A stretch of DNA of 64,000 nucleotides from Portulaca oleracea (Eukaryota; Streptophyta; Magnoliopsida; Caryophyllales; Portulacaceae), in contig CM055869.1 of NCBI GenBank assembly GCA_029582165.1, forward strand, positions 59,033,518 through 59,097,517, given 5' to 3'. The translations under genes and the position numbers were made by a program. The notes beneath the pieces were generated by a model. The model saw only the letters and a program-made list of their open reading frames with translations, was not told the DNA's origin and ran no database searches. Shown piece after piece: positions 21,929 to 31,840 of the stretch. Each line of letters starts with the position of its first letter. The first letter of the stretch is position 1.

Positions 21929-23400
21929 AGGACGGGGGTGCTATACCTTATCGTTTAACAATAGGTTGGATCAGAGCAATGCATTACTTATCAAATTCTG
22001 GATTTCTCGTTGTTTAAGGGGCATCGTTGTTTTGCTTGCTGGTAACTATTGAACATGTAGCAGCTGGATGTTCGAGCATGCACATGATTATCAGCAGTGG
22101 GACAATTGATGCCTATTTTGTCTTCTTGTCCATCAGTTTTGTGGCTGACAACTGACGAGCTCATGTAAACTTCGGCTTTAGTTCTATTGATTGGGGACGT
22201 CGCCTTCTCTTTGGCAGGGATATTAGTATAAATACCTGGATAAGCGCAGTTAGATGGCGAGTGAAATGGATACTTTCCCTATGAATAATGACGGTGTGTT
22301 GCAGCAGCATTTATTTAGTGATTAAACTTTGTTGTCCTCTGTTAGTAAACATATACTTTGATATATTCTTTGTTTACGGTTTAGGAGGAGGAAAGTAATT
22401 TTGTCACCGTGATGTTTTCTCTCCCTCTTCTCAATAGTTGAATCTTGACTGCTTCAAGCATTCAACTTTATGGAGGCCTTTCCATCAAAAGACAGGAAGT
22501 TGGCGCTCTCTATGTTCCTAAATAGCTGTGACTTCAAGTAGCTTTTTTTTAAAATTTTTTAAAATAATTTTTTATGTTTAACATTATCTGTCACCTCACA
22601 ATTCCAATTCAGTATTTATGGTAGTTTTACCATATTTGCCCTTATAGGTTGTCCGCTTTTGTCATTCCAAACAGTATAGTTTGGTTGGAATAGGGGTATT
22701 TTTGTGAATAAATATATTTTTTTCTCTGTCAACTGCCATTTTCTTGATATGTACAATAGATATCACATTTTCCCAAGTTGTGAACCAAGTGTGGTGGATG
22801 TTCCATGATGAGATGCTTACATGGTAAAAAAACAAAGGCGTATTCTGATTCAACAGTAGCTTAACTGGACCGTGCAACAATGGAGCCATGCTCTGTTCTA
22901 TCTAGGATAGCTACCAAGTACCCAGTAAAAAGGCGCAAACTGGGGTCCAAATGAAAGTGAGAAAATCAAATTTGATGTAGATCCTGAAGTGAGTGTGTCA
23001 ACCACTGTGCAGTGCAGCTCAGTTCGCCTCACCGTAGCATGATTATTGTTGATTTGCTGACAGGTGATGAATTTCTCGTGAATCGCTAGTTGCATTTCAA
23101 TAATCTGTGGTGGCTTGACACTTGAAATTTCCCCTGACCACTTGCAGGAATACTTGATTATCAGCTTCAGTTACAGTATGCTAATAAACTGCTTCAACTA
23201 GTGCTTGAAAACCATTATCAGCTTCAAGAATGATGCATCTGCTCTATCAGCTAACATCACGGCTTCAGATTCTTAAAGGCTTTGAGTTTGGTGGGTGGTT
23301 GGCTTTCTTGAGTCCCAAGATGGTTTCTGCTCCTAGTGAACACTAACGTAAGGTGCATATACCTACTTTTTTGTAATCTCTATATTCTTTGCGAAAGAAG
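21929..23400. other. PPR 3' UTR and intergenic region
   Basis: The sequence downstream of the PPR stop has no further coding signal. AATAAA-like signals occur (GAATAAATATAT near 22705). From about 23400 the sequence becomes recognisable as a decayed unit of the tRNA array. Confidence 0.45.
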
Positions 23401-23630
23401 ACATGCAGTTAATTGCATTATAGGGCATCTAATTTGATCATTAGTTCGATCTTGCTTGCCTCACTTTGATTTGCCGTCTGTTTGGTGGTACTCAGTTTCT
23501 TCCCTTGCATTATTTTTGTGAACTTTGTCATAGTGATTGTGTGAAAAAAGTCAACCGAGTGGAGGATATTAATGTTGGATGCCACCCATATGGAAGACTG
23601 TAGTTTCCTTTTGGGCAGGGTAGATATAGT

Positions 23631-23700
23631 CCGATCTTGGCTCGGATTATAGAGTGAGAGACTGTACTTGTCCAAACAGGGATTCGTATATTAATATTAC
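23631..23700 (+). pseudogene. Decayed tRNA-Tyr copy
   Basis: Begins CCGATCTTGGCTC and retains ACTGTACTTGTCCAAACAGG, but the box A region is altered and the 3' half is lost. It is the upstream decayed Tyr position of the first array unit. Confidence 0.6.
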
Positions 23701-23939
23701 TGGTTTGAGTCCTGCAGATTGCTGTTGTATTCGCCTTTTTTTGCAAAAAAAAAAAAAAAAAAAAAAGAAAAAAAAAGATCCTGTGCTGTCTAGATGTTTG
23801 ATATGCTGGCTTGGTAATTTGGGGTGTTTTTTTTTTGGTGTGTGTGTTGGGGGGTGCTTGGTTGGTATGCATCTAGGCTCCAACTAAATGGATGTATAGT
23901 AGAACCTTTGTGGACGTTATTTGGCCTTGGCATCAGAAA

Positions 23940-24026
23940 CCGACCTTAGCTCAGTTGGTAGAGCGGAGGACTGTAGTTGTTTAGCAGATAATCCTTAGGT
24001 CGCTGGTTCGAATCCGGCAGGTCGGA
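23940..24026 (+). tRNA. tRNA-Tyr (GTA), intron-containing, array copy 1
   Basis: Acceptor stem CCGACCT pairs with AGGTCGG and the discriminator is A. D-arm TTAGCTCAGTTGGTAGAGC and T-arm GGTTCGAATCC are intact. The anticodon loop reads CTGTAG followed by a short intron of about 13 nt (containing TTTAGCAGAT) before TCCTT, the usual plant tRNA-Tyr arrangement. A downstream T-run (GTTTTTTG) can end Pol III transcription. Confidence 0.93.
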
Positions 24027-24217
24027 TTTGTTTTTTGCTCTCCCAAATAATCAGTTGAAATGGACTTGCTTTTAGGATTTGTCCTTTGACTTTTTTGCTA
24101 CCCTGATCCCTATTGATTTTTATGTAAATGTGCCAGCCAACCTTTAAATAACTATTTTCAACCCTTTCAATCTATCATTGCAGGGTAAGAGATCGTTACT
24201 GCTGCTTTGATCCCAAA

Positions 24218-24291
24218 GGTGTCGTGGTGTAGTTGGTTATCACGTCAGTCTAACACACTGAAGGTCTCCGGTTCAAGTCCGGGCGACGCCA
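24218..24291 (+). tRNA. tRNA-Val (AAC), array copy 1
   Basis: 74 nt. Acceptor GGTGTCG pairs with CGACGCC; anticodon stem TCAGT/ACTGA with loop CTAACAC, anticodon AAC; T-arm CCGGTTCAAGTCCGG. All stems close. The following TTTT at ~24304 is a likely terminator. It lies 192 bp after the preceding tRNA-Tyr, a spacing kept in other units. Confidence 0.93.
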
Positions 24292-24751
24292 AACTGTTGC
24301 GCCTTTTGGAAGGTACTCTTTTGCAGGCTTCTTCTATCTTGGGCTTGTTTTGGGTTTTGGGTTTTGACTTTTGTTTTTTTTTTCATGATATCCCTTGGGG
24401 AGCAATATATCTTACAAGCACCCGGTGCTTACACTCCGGGAATGATATCTGCAAGTGAACCATCACACATTCACACTATCGAGAGTGAACAACCAGATAT
24501 TTTTGAGTGAACAATGAGACTATTTGGAACACAAAGTCTAGGAGTAGCTAATAAATAGGCCCTAACCCCCCCCCCCCCCCCCACACACACAAACAAAAAA
24601 AAAAAAGAAAAGAAAAAACACTAGGGATTGAGCATAATTTGATAGGCTGGGCACTATTGCTGTCTGGGACCTGCAACATGGTCTAGGATTCAGCTCCTGA
24701 CCTGTGTTGATTTTTCTAACTTCGGATGGAGAGAAAAATGGAAATAAAACA

Positions 24752-24825
24752 TGCTCTTGTTGAGAGTCGAACTCAAGACCTCCCGCTTACTAAACGGGTG
24801 CTCTAACCAACTGAGCTACAAGAGC
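24752..24825 (-). tRNA. tRNA-Thr (AGT), array copy 1
   Basis: Minus strand. Acceptor GCTCTTG/CAAGAGC with A discriminator; D-arm TAGCTCAGTTGGTTAGAGC; anticodon stem CCCGT/GCGGG with loop TTAGTAA, anticodon AGT; T-arm TTGAGTTCGACTCTCAA. It is transcribed opposite to Tyr and Val. A minus-strand TTTT follows it (AAAAC on the plus strand just left). Confidence 0.92.
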
Positions 24826-25072
24826 AGTACAGTTTGGCTTGCAGATTACTAAGCAGCTGCTATCTTTGGGTCCGCCTTGGCCAGTTGTATATTTTGGTGA
24901 GGTTGAGGACTGTTACTTATAGGCATCCAAGTTGATAGTCAGCTTGATCTTGCTGGCTTTGTTTTGCCATATTTTTCAGTCTCTATTTTCTGGTGTTCCA
25001 TGTATGGACTTTGGCATAGGGTGGGCTAAAAAGGTTCAACCAAAGGGAGAGGGTATATATATTGGGTGCTAG

Positions 25073-25589
25073 TAGACCTGGCAATTTCTGGCCCGACCCG
25101 ATAACTCGACCCGAACCCGCCCGAAATTTCTAGGTTTTGAACACGATTTTTTCAACTAAACCCGAAGTATACCGAACCCGAAAATTAGCGGGTCAAACCC
25201 GACCCGCCCGTTTGACCCGAAAATTTAACTTTTTAAGTTAAATTTAATTAAAATTTGTGACTTTGCATTCAAATTTTTAACTATTAAACTATAAGCGCAA
25301 CTTATTTATTTGTTATTTCTCTTATTTAAGTTAAAATAGTTACAATAATCTATCGTTGCTAGAAGATAATCATATTTTATTAAGCATATTGTACAAAAAA
25401 TAGTATTTAGGGACCATTTTTGAAAAAGAAAAAGCGAAAAAAGGTCGCAATCATAACCCGTTGGGTTGACCCGAAACCGAAATACACCGCCCGTATTTTC
25501 CCGAACCCAAAATACACCCGACCCGTATTTACCCGAACCCGATATACGACCGACCCGAAACCGCCCGTCCGACCGAATTGACAGGTCTA
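25073..25589. mobile_element. hAT-type non-autonomous transposon with 8-bp target duplication
   Basis: 517 bp, terminal repeats TAGACCTG / CAGGTCTA, and subterminal arrays of CCCGACCCG-type motifs at both ends. It is flanked by the perfect 8-bp direct repeat GGTGCTAG (25065-25072 and 25590-25597). The middle is AT-rich and has no transposase. The same position in other array units reads GGTGCCAGC without the insert, giving a natural empty site. A related truncated stretch lies at 37870-38045. Confidence 0.88.
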
Positions 25590-25644
25590 GGTGCTAGCAA
25601 ACAGAAGACAGTGTCAAACTCCCTTTGGCCAGGGTAGATGTATT

Positions 25645-25730
25645 CTGACCTTAGCTCAGTTCATAGCGTTGAGGACTGTCGTTGTCCAAACAGAGGGTTC
25701 CTTATGTCTCTGGTTTGAATCCGGATCGGA
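25645..25730 (+). pseudogene. Decayed tRNA-Tyr copy
   Basis: Full-length but damaged: CTGACCT against GATCGGA no longer forms a good acceptor stem, the D-arm is altered (CAGTTCATAGCG), and the anticodon loop reads CTGTCG instead of CTGTAG. Confidence 0.75.
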
Positions 25731-26158
25731 TGCTGGTTTGGTCCTTTATTTTTTTATCTTTTACTTCATCCGTCCCTTTGACCCATTTTATCCCCGGTAA
25801 ATGAACTTTTTACCCCTTCCCAAGGGCATTTTCTAGGACATTTTTGACAATGTGTACATTTTTTGCCCCGTTTTCCTATAATTATTGGTTTTGTGAAATA
25901 GTTTTAGGGACAAATAATTAGGAATGGAGGGTAGTATTTTTATTGGGGCCCTATGCTATGTAGGTGTTTTACTTGTTGGGATTTCAAGACTAGAAAAGAA
26001 AGGGTTTTTTTTTTTTTGGGGGGGGGGGGGGATTTACCAACTGCCATTGTATTTTGTTCACATGATCTGCGCCAGTATAAGAAAATACTAAATGTTCTCC
26101 AGCCAGATGGATGAATAGTAATAGGTTTGTGGACTTTGTCATGACAGAGCATCAAAAA

Positions 26159-26245
26159 CCGACCTTAGCTCAGTTGGTAGAGCGGAGGACTGTAGTTGTT
26201 AAACAGATGATCCTTAGGTCGCTGGTTCGAATCCGGCAGGTCGGA
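26159..26245 (+). tRNA. tRNA-Tyr (GTA), intron-containing, array copy 2
   Basis: Same structure as the copy at 23940: CCGACCT/AGGTCGG acceptor, intact D- and T-arms, CTGTAG then an intron TTGTTAAACAGATG and TCCTT. The next Val and most of the next Thr are missing from this unit; only a Thr 5' end survives at about 26449. Confidence 0.92.
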
Positions 26246-26448
26246 TTTGCTTTTTGGCTCTCCCAATCCCAAAATAATCAGTTGAAAAGAATTTGCTAAT
26301 ATTCTATGATTTGTCCGTTTGACTTTTGTGCTACCCTTGATCCCTGATGACTTGTATGTAAATGTGTCACCCAACCACCTTTCAATGATTATTTTCTAAA
26401 CCTGTCTATGGATGTTATTGCAGGGCATAAGATTGTTACTGCTGCTTT

Positions 26449-26473
26449 AATTATCGAGTTACAAGAGCACTGT
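26449..26473 (-). pseudogene. tRNA-Thr 5'-end fragment
   Basis: GAGTTACAAGAGCACTG is the 5' terminus of a minus-strand tRNA-Thr joined directly to sequence that normally precedes tRNA-Val (CTGCTGCTTTAATT). A deletion has removed Val and most of Thr from this unit. Confidence 0.6.
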
Positions 26474-26798
26474 TGTACCTTCAGTCCTTCACATCTTCTA
26501 CCCTTGAAAGCTAAGTCAGGCTTGGCTCATTGCATGTTCGCCTTTGTTCCGTTATAATGCATCAATGGCCTCAGCTTGCTGAGGTTGAGGGTTGTTGCCT
26601 GTTATAGCGTATCTAGTTGATTATTAGTTTGATCTTTGCTGGCCTCACTTTGTTTTGCTATCTGTTTGCCTTGAAAGTAGTCAGTTCCTTCTTGGTATTT
26701 TTGTCGTAGGGATTGTGTGAAAAGTCCGAGAAAATTGATATTGGGTGCCTGCCAAATGGAAGGCAGTGATTTCTTTTTGGACTCATGGTAGATGTAGT

Positions 26799-26886
26799 CT
26801 GTCCTTGGCTCATATTATAGAGCGAAAGGCTGTAGTTGTCCAAACTGGGGATCATTAGGTCGCTGGTTTGAATCCGGCCGGTCAGA
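26799..26886 (+). pseudogene. Decayed tRNA-Tyr copy, likely recombinant with the functional Tyr position
   Basis: CTGTCCTTGGCTCATATTATAGAGC is a broken 5' half. The 3' half, GGTCGCTGGTTTGAATCCGGCCGGTCAGA, is closer to a real Tyr, and the sequence after it is the spacer that normally follows the intact Tyr. This unit has only this single Tyr. Confidence 0.7.
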
Positions 26887-27038
26887 TTTGGTTTTTCATC
26901 ACCCAAATAATGAGTTGAAATGGATTTGGAGCTACCCTTGATTTCTGATGACTTGTATTTGATTGTGCCAACTGCCAACCAACCTTTGACGATTACTTTC
27001 AAACCTGTCAACATGTCATTGCAGGCTAAAATGCCATA

Positions 27039-27112
27039 GGTGTCGTGGTGTAGTTGGTTATCACGTCAGTCTAACACACTGAAGGTCTCCAGTTCAAGTC
27101 TGGGCGATGCCA
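27039..27112 (+). tRNA. tRNA-Val (AAC), array copy 2
   Basis: 74 nt, anticodon loop CTAACAC. The acceptor GGTGTCG/CGATGCC includes one extra G-T pair, and the T-arm reads CCAGTTCAAGTCTGG with compensated pairing. Box A and box B are intact. Followed by TTTT at ~27124. Confidence 0.9.
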
Positions 27113-27362
27113 AGCTGTCAAACCTTTTAGGAAGGTACTCTTTTGCAGGCTTCTTCTATGCCACCCCCTCCCCCCCCCCCCCCAAACAAAAAAAATTTAA
27201 AAAAATTTAAAAAAATTGCAAGATATACAAAGACTTATATTTAGCCTACCCAACCTTACCTGTGTAAAAAACATGTCTTAGATCTAGGAATTGAGCATAA
27301 TTACATGGGCAGGGAATTATCTTCTAACTTAGAAGGGCAGATGAAGAAAATGAAAATAAATA

Positions 27363-27436
27363 TGCTCTTGTTGAGAGTCGAACTCAAGACCTCCCACTTA
27401 CTAAACAGGTGCTCTAACCAACTGAGCTACAAGAGC
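27363..27436 (-). tRNA. tRNA-Thr (AGT), array copy 2, weakened anticodon stem
   Basis: Identical to copy 1 except in the anticodon stem, which reads CCTGT/GTGGG and therefore has several G-T pairs. The acceptor, D- and T-arms and the AGT anticodon are intact. Probably still foldable. Confidence 0.82.
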
Positions 27437-28029
27437 ACCATGTTTACCTTCATAACTTTTATCTTTGGAAGCTACATTGGACCTACCTTGGGCTGTTTCA
27501 TGTTTGTCTATGCATCACTAGAATGGTATCATTGGCCTCAGCTCAGGTGATGTTGAGGACTATTATATGTCATCCAAGTTAATCATTAGTTTGGTCTTGC
27601 TTGCTAGCCCCACTGTGTTGCGTTGCTGTCCGTTTGCTGTTATGGACATTGCATAAGGGTTGTCTGGAAAGGTCAACCACGAGGGAAATATTAATATTTG
27701 GTGCCAGCCAAACAATGTGAATTTCCCTTTGGCCAGGGTATACGTAGTCCGACCGTAGCATTTGTCCCTTTTTTTTTTTCTTTTCTTCTTTTTTTTTTTC
27801 CCGTGTACTGTGTAGCCTGGTTTACAAGCTGGGGATTTGAGCGGTTGCTAGCCAACTGCCATAATATTTCCTTCACATGATCTGGATAAGTAGAAGTACA
27901 GAAGCCTCTGGCCAAATGGCCGAGTTGTGGAATATTTTAGATTTTGTGTGGCATCAGAAACTGACCTGTGATGATGCTTCTAATTTAGGGTGGGGAGAAA
28001 ATGGTGGAACATGTGGGCATAACGCCAGA

Positions 28030-28099
28030 AGTCGACTTAGCTCACTTGGTAGAGTGTAGGACTGTAGTTCAACCGGACAATCCTTAGGTTGCTGGTTAC
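28030..28099 (+). pseudogene. Decayed tRNA-Tyr copy
   Basis: GTCGACTTAGCTCACTTGG, then GACTGTAGTTCAACCGGACAATCC and GGTTGCTGG. It has the Tyr layout, but the acceptor stem and T-arm 3' end are lost. It lies ~300 bp upstream of a tRNA-Val, at the normal Tyr position of the unit. Confidence 0.7.
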
Positions 28100-28338
28100 A
28101 TCAAGCATGCTGTATTTTTTGCCAGGATTAGTTTTTTTTTTCTTTTTTTTTTTGGGTTCTCTTCTCCTAGGTAATTGGTTAAAATGGAGTTGCTGATAGT
28201 TTATGATTTGTCCATTGACCTTTTTGCTATGCCTGATTCCTGATGACCTGTATCTGCTTGTGCACCTAGTGTTAAACTCATATATACAGGTGTTTGGATA
28301 ATTGTCTATGGGATCTTTACTACTGCTTCAATTCCAAA

Positions 28339-28412
28339 GGTGTCGTGGTGTAGTTGGTTATCACGTCAGTCTAACACACTGAAGGTCTCCAGTTCAAGTC
28401 TGGGCGATGCCA
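28339..28412 (+). tRNA. tRNA-Val (AAC), array copy 3
   Basis: Same sequence as copy 2 (CGATGCC acceptor 3' strand, CCAGTTCAAGTCTGG T-arm). All stems close. TTTT follows at ~28425. No Thr follows in this unit; the next element is another Tyr at 28642. Confidence 0.9.
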
Positions 28413-28641
28413 AATGTTGTTCAACCTTTTGGGGAAGGTACTCTCTTGCAGGGCTTCTTCTATTCTATCTTGGGCCTCTTTTAGCAATTGAGTTTTGTTT
28501 TCTATATTCCCCCTTGTGGATTGTACTATAACAGGCATGTAATTGACTAAATTTGGCCCTGTTTTGGGTTTTGACTGGCCTTTAGCATGATGGATGAATG
28601 TTGAGGCATTTGTTGGTTTTGTGCGGCAATAGCATCAGAAA

Positions 28642-28729
28642 CCGACCTTAGCTCAGTTGGTAGAGCGGAGGACTATAGTTGTTTAAACAGATAATCCTTA
28701 GGTCGCTGGTTCGAATCCGGCAGGTCGGA
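28642..28729 (+). tRNA. tRNA-Tyr-like with anticodon changed to ATA, intron-containing
   Basis: Acceptor, D-arm, intron region and T-arm match the other intact Tyr copies, but the anticodon loop reads CTATAG instead of CTGTAG, so position 34 is A (anticodon ATA instead of GTA). An A34 would normally be edited to inosine or be absent in eukaryotic tRNA-Tyr. The gene may be non-functional despite intact arms, or the base may be a sequencing error. Confidence 0.8.
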
Positions 28730-28909
28730 TTTTTTTGGCTCTCCCAATATAATCAGTTGAAATGGACTTGCTAATATTTTATGATGTCCATTGACTTTTG
28801 TGCTACCCTTGATCCCTGATGACTTGTATGTAATTGTAAATATTTCACCCAAGCTTTAATAATTGTGAGTGCAGGGTAATAGACCATCACTGTTGCATTG
28901 TTTCTTAAA

Positions 28910-28983
28910 GGTGTCGTGGTGTAGTTGGTTATCACGTTAGTCTAACACACTGAAGGTCTCCAGTTTGAGTTTGAGCGACGCCA
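28910..28983 (+). pseudogene. tRNA-Val (AAC) copy with damaged T-arm
   Basis: The 5' half and anticodon are intact (CTAACAC), but the T-arm reads CCAGTTTGAGTTTGAG. One pair is lost and the conserved C of the TTC loop is changed to T, which also weakens box B. Confidence 0.7.
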
Positions 28984-29081
28984 AGGTGTTCAGCCTTTTG
29001 GAAGGTAGTCTTTTTGCAGCACCTGACCTGTGACAATACTTCTAACTTAGGGAAGAGAAGAAAAATGACAAAATAAAAAAG

Positions 29082-29155
29082 TGCTCTTGTTGAGAGTCGA
29101 CCTCAAGACCTCCCGCTTACTAAACGGGTGCTCTAACCAACTGAGCTACAAGAGC
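29082..29155 (-). tRNA. tRNA-Thr (AGT), array copy 3, one T-loop change
   Basis: Matches copy 1 except that the T-loop reads GTCGACT instead of TTCGACT (first loop base, box B). Stems are intact. A long minus-strand T-run follows (AAAAAAG on the plus strand just left). Expression may be reduced. Confidence 0.8.
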
Positions 29156-29393
29156 ACTGAATTTCCCTTCATAGATTTCATCTTTGGAAGCTACATTAGG
29201 CCTACCTTGGCCTATTGCATATTTGTCTATGCATCACTAGAATTGCATCATTGGCCTAGCTCAGAGTGATGTTGAGGACTATTAAAGGGCATCATTGCAT
29301 AATGGTTGTCTGAAAAGGTCAAACATGAGGGAAATATTAATGTTGGGTGCCAGCGAAACGGTGTGAATTTCCCATTGGTATGGGAATATGTAG

Positions 29394-29462
29394 TTCGACC
29401 GTAGCTCAGTTGATTGAGTGGAGTAGGGGATCCTTAGACCACTGGTTCGTATCCAGCAGCTC
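29394..29462 (+). pseudogene. Decayed tRNA-Tyr copy
   Basis: TTCGACCGTAGCTCAGTTG, then a deletion over the anticodon (GAGTGGAGTAGGGGATCC), then ACTGGTTCGTATCC. The anticodon loop is gone. Confidence 0.7.
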
Positions 29463-29687
29463 TTGCCATGTTTGTGCTGTGTAGCCTGTTTTAAAGGCTG
29501 GAAATTTGAGTGGTTGCTTGCCAACTACCGTAATATTTCATTCACTTAATCTCGGAATGTAGAAGTATATAAGCCTTTGACCAAATGGCTAAGTTGCGGA
29601 ATGTTTCAGATTTTGTGTAGCCATGGCATCAGAAACTGACCTGTGATGATGCTTCTAACTTAGGGTGGAGAGAAAAGAGGTGTCATA

Positions 29688-29764
29688 TGCAGTTGTTTAG
29701 AGTTGAACTCAAGACTCCCGCCTACTGACTGGGTGCTCTATCCAACTGAGGTAATAAGGTGCTG
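29688..29764 (-). pseudogene. Decayed tRNA-Thr copy
   Basis: On the plus strand, GTTTAGAGTTGAACTCAAG, then CCCGCCTACTGACTGGGTGC and CCAACTGAGGTAATAAGG. The anticodon region and both acceptor strands are damaged. Confidence 0.65.
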
Positions 29765-30059
29765 TAGTTACCTTTGCCGCTTCTACCCATAGAGAATACG
29801 TTGTGTCTGCGTTGGCCAGTTGCGTATTTTCTTATGTGTTGGCTTTCGTTGGCCTCAGGTCTGTGAGATTGACTGTTACAGGGCATCCGAGTTCATAATT
29901 AGTTTGATCTCGCAGTTCCTGCTGGCCTCACTGATTGATTTGTCATCTGTTTGCAGTGGCAGTTGTCTGTCTTTTCTCTGGCATTCATCATATGGACTTT
30001 GTCAAATGGGATGTCGAGAAAAGTCCAACCAAAGAGTGAATATGTGTATTGGGTTTCTT

Positions 30060-30247
30060 CCTATGTTACTCCAACTCTTCATTTTCCTTGCCATACCTGT
30101 GTCAGACCCTCCGCAGCCAGACAAGGGTATGACACTCGACACCTCAAATTACAATGAAAATATGCAAATTTTCCCAAAATTGCTCGAGTCCGACACCCGT
30201 ATCCGTGTCCATATTGGGCACCCGTATCCGAGTCCAAGTAACATAAC
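30060..30247. mobile_element. MITE family M1, copy 2 (in tRNA array)
   Basis: Homologous to 9039-9226. It starts CCTATGTTACTCC and ends GTAACATAAC (terminal GG changed to AC), flanked by TTTCTT at 30054-30059 and 30248-30253. Flanking array sequence continues on both sides. Confidence 0.78.
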
Positions 30248-30448
30248 TTTCTTCTGATAGGAAGACTTAAAGTGGAATTCCCTTAGGCCACGGATTTGAA
30301 TCGAGCAGGTCAGATGTTGGTTTGGTTATATTTTTGCTGTGTCCCTGTGTTGTGCTTGACAATTGTCAGAATAATTTATTCACCCGATTTGGACTGCTAA
30401 CGTAACAAGCCTCCAGCCAAATGAACAAATAGCGGAGCATGTCATCAG

Positions 30449-30527
30449 GGAGCTACCTTCGCTTAGTTGGTAGAGTGGATGGCTGTAGTTGAAACAGAGA
30501 ATCCTTAGGTTGCTAGTTCAAATAACC
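30449..30527 (+). pseudogene. Decayed tRNA-Tyr copy
   Basis: GCTACCTTCGCTTAGTTGGTAG, then GGCTGTAGTTGAAACAGAGA and AATCCTTAGGTTGCTAG. Acceptor stem and T-loop are lost. Confidence 0.6.
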
Positions 30528-30564
30528 TGCCAGCCAATGGATGAGTACCCGTGGCATCCAGAAA

Positions 30565-30650
30565 CCGACCTTAGCTCAGTTGGTAGGGCGAGAACTGTAG
30601 TAGTTTAAACAGGGTATCATTAGTTGCAGGTTTGAATCCGGCAAGCCGGG
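30565..30650 (+). pseudogene. tRNA-Tyr (GTA) copy, damaged
   Basis: It keeps the CCGACCT start and the CTGTAG anticodon loop, but the acceptor 3' strand is AAGCCGG (two mismatches). The D-arm end is GGGCG, the 3' anticodon stem is changed (ATCATT), and the T-arm reads AGGTTTGAATCC. It sits at the normal position, 252 bp before a Val. Confidence 0.7.
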
Positions 30651-30816
30651 TTTGAATTTTTTCATCTCTCAAATAATCAGTTGAAATGGACTTGCTTACA
30701 TTTTATGATATGTCTGTCCTTGATAACTTCTTGTATGTATGTAAATGTGCCTCCTGACCTTTAATAATTATTCTCAAACCTGTTATTGTCATCACAGGGT
30801 AATGAGTAATTCTAAA

Positions 30817-30890
30817 GGTGTCGTGGTGTAGTTGGTTATTACATCAGTCTAACACACTGAAGGTCTCCTGTTTGAGTCTGGGCGACGCCA
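30817..30890 (+). pseudogene. tRNA-Val (AAC) copy with D- and T-arm damage
   Basis: Acceptor GGTGTCG/CGACGCC and the AAC anticodon are intact. The D-arm end is altered (GGTTATTACATC), the T-stem contains a mismatch (CCTGTTTGAGTCTGG), and the TTC loop motif is lost. Confidence 0.65.
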
Positions 30891-31290
30891 AACTGTGTTA
30901 TGCCTTTTGGAAGGTAATCTTTTGCAGGCTTCTTCTATCTTGGGCCTCTTGTTGCAATTGGCTTTTGTTCTCTATATATGCCCCCTCGCAGTTTGTACTA
31001 TGTCAGGCATGTAGCTGAGTATGTTTGGGTGTCTTGCGATTTCAATCTTTAGCCATTCTTTTTCTCGATAATTGAAAGCCATAAAGGCTTAAAAATGCAT
31101 CAAAGATGCTATAAAGATTCGTAAAATAGTAAAAGAACAAAAACAACTAGACATACAAAAGTCTTTAGCCAAAATTTCCCAAACTTACATTTACCACACT
31201 CTCAACCTTTCCTGTGAAGTCAAACATGTCCTTAATTTAGGAATTGAGCATGATGACATACATAGGCAGGCCACCTGAAAGTAAAAAAAG

Positions 31291-31364
31291 TGCTCTTGTT
31301 GAGAGTCGAACTCAAGACCTCCCGCTTACTAAACGGGTGCTCTAACCAACTGAGCTACAAGAGC
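31291..31364 (-). tRNA. tRNA-Thr (AGT), array copy 4
   Basis: Same sequence as copy 1 in all arms, anticodon AGT, with a long minus-strand T-run directly after it (GTAAAAAAAG on the plus strand). Looks fully intact. Confidence 0.93.
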
Positions 31365-31840
31365 ACTGTGTTTCCCTTCATAGCTTTTCTTTAGAAGCTA
31401 TACTAAGCCTACCTTGGCCTATTGCATATTTGTCTATGCATCACTAGAATGGCATAATTGGCCTCCCCTCAGTGATGTTGAGGACTATTATGGAGTGTTT
31501 GGTAGTTTCTCGGGAAAGACTTTCCCTAGGCCTCCTTCGGGAATTGTCTACTTACCTTAAAAGTAAAATAGCGGGTCTTACACCGAAACTTTCTCATCTA
31601 TTTGGGACAAGCAAATATGGAAAAGTTTGTCAACTTGGGAAAAATGACCAACTTTCCTAGGAAGATTTCAGAACCAAACACTCCCTTGTACATAAGTCAT
31701 CCAAGGTAATCATTAGTTTGATCTTGCTAGCCTCAATATGTTGCTTTTCTGTATGTATGTTTGCTGTGCAGTATAGCCTCTCTCCTTCGGTATGTCTGTT
31801 GGTCTGTTATGGACATTGCCATATGGGTTGTCTGAAAAGG

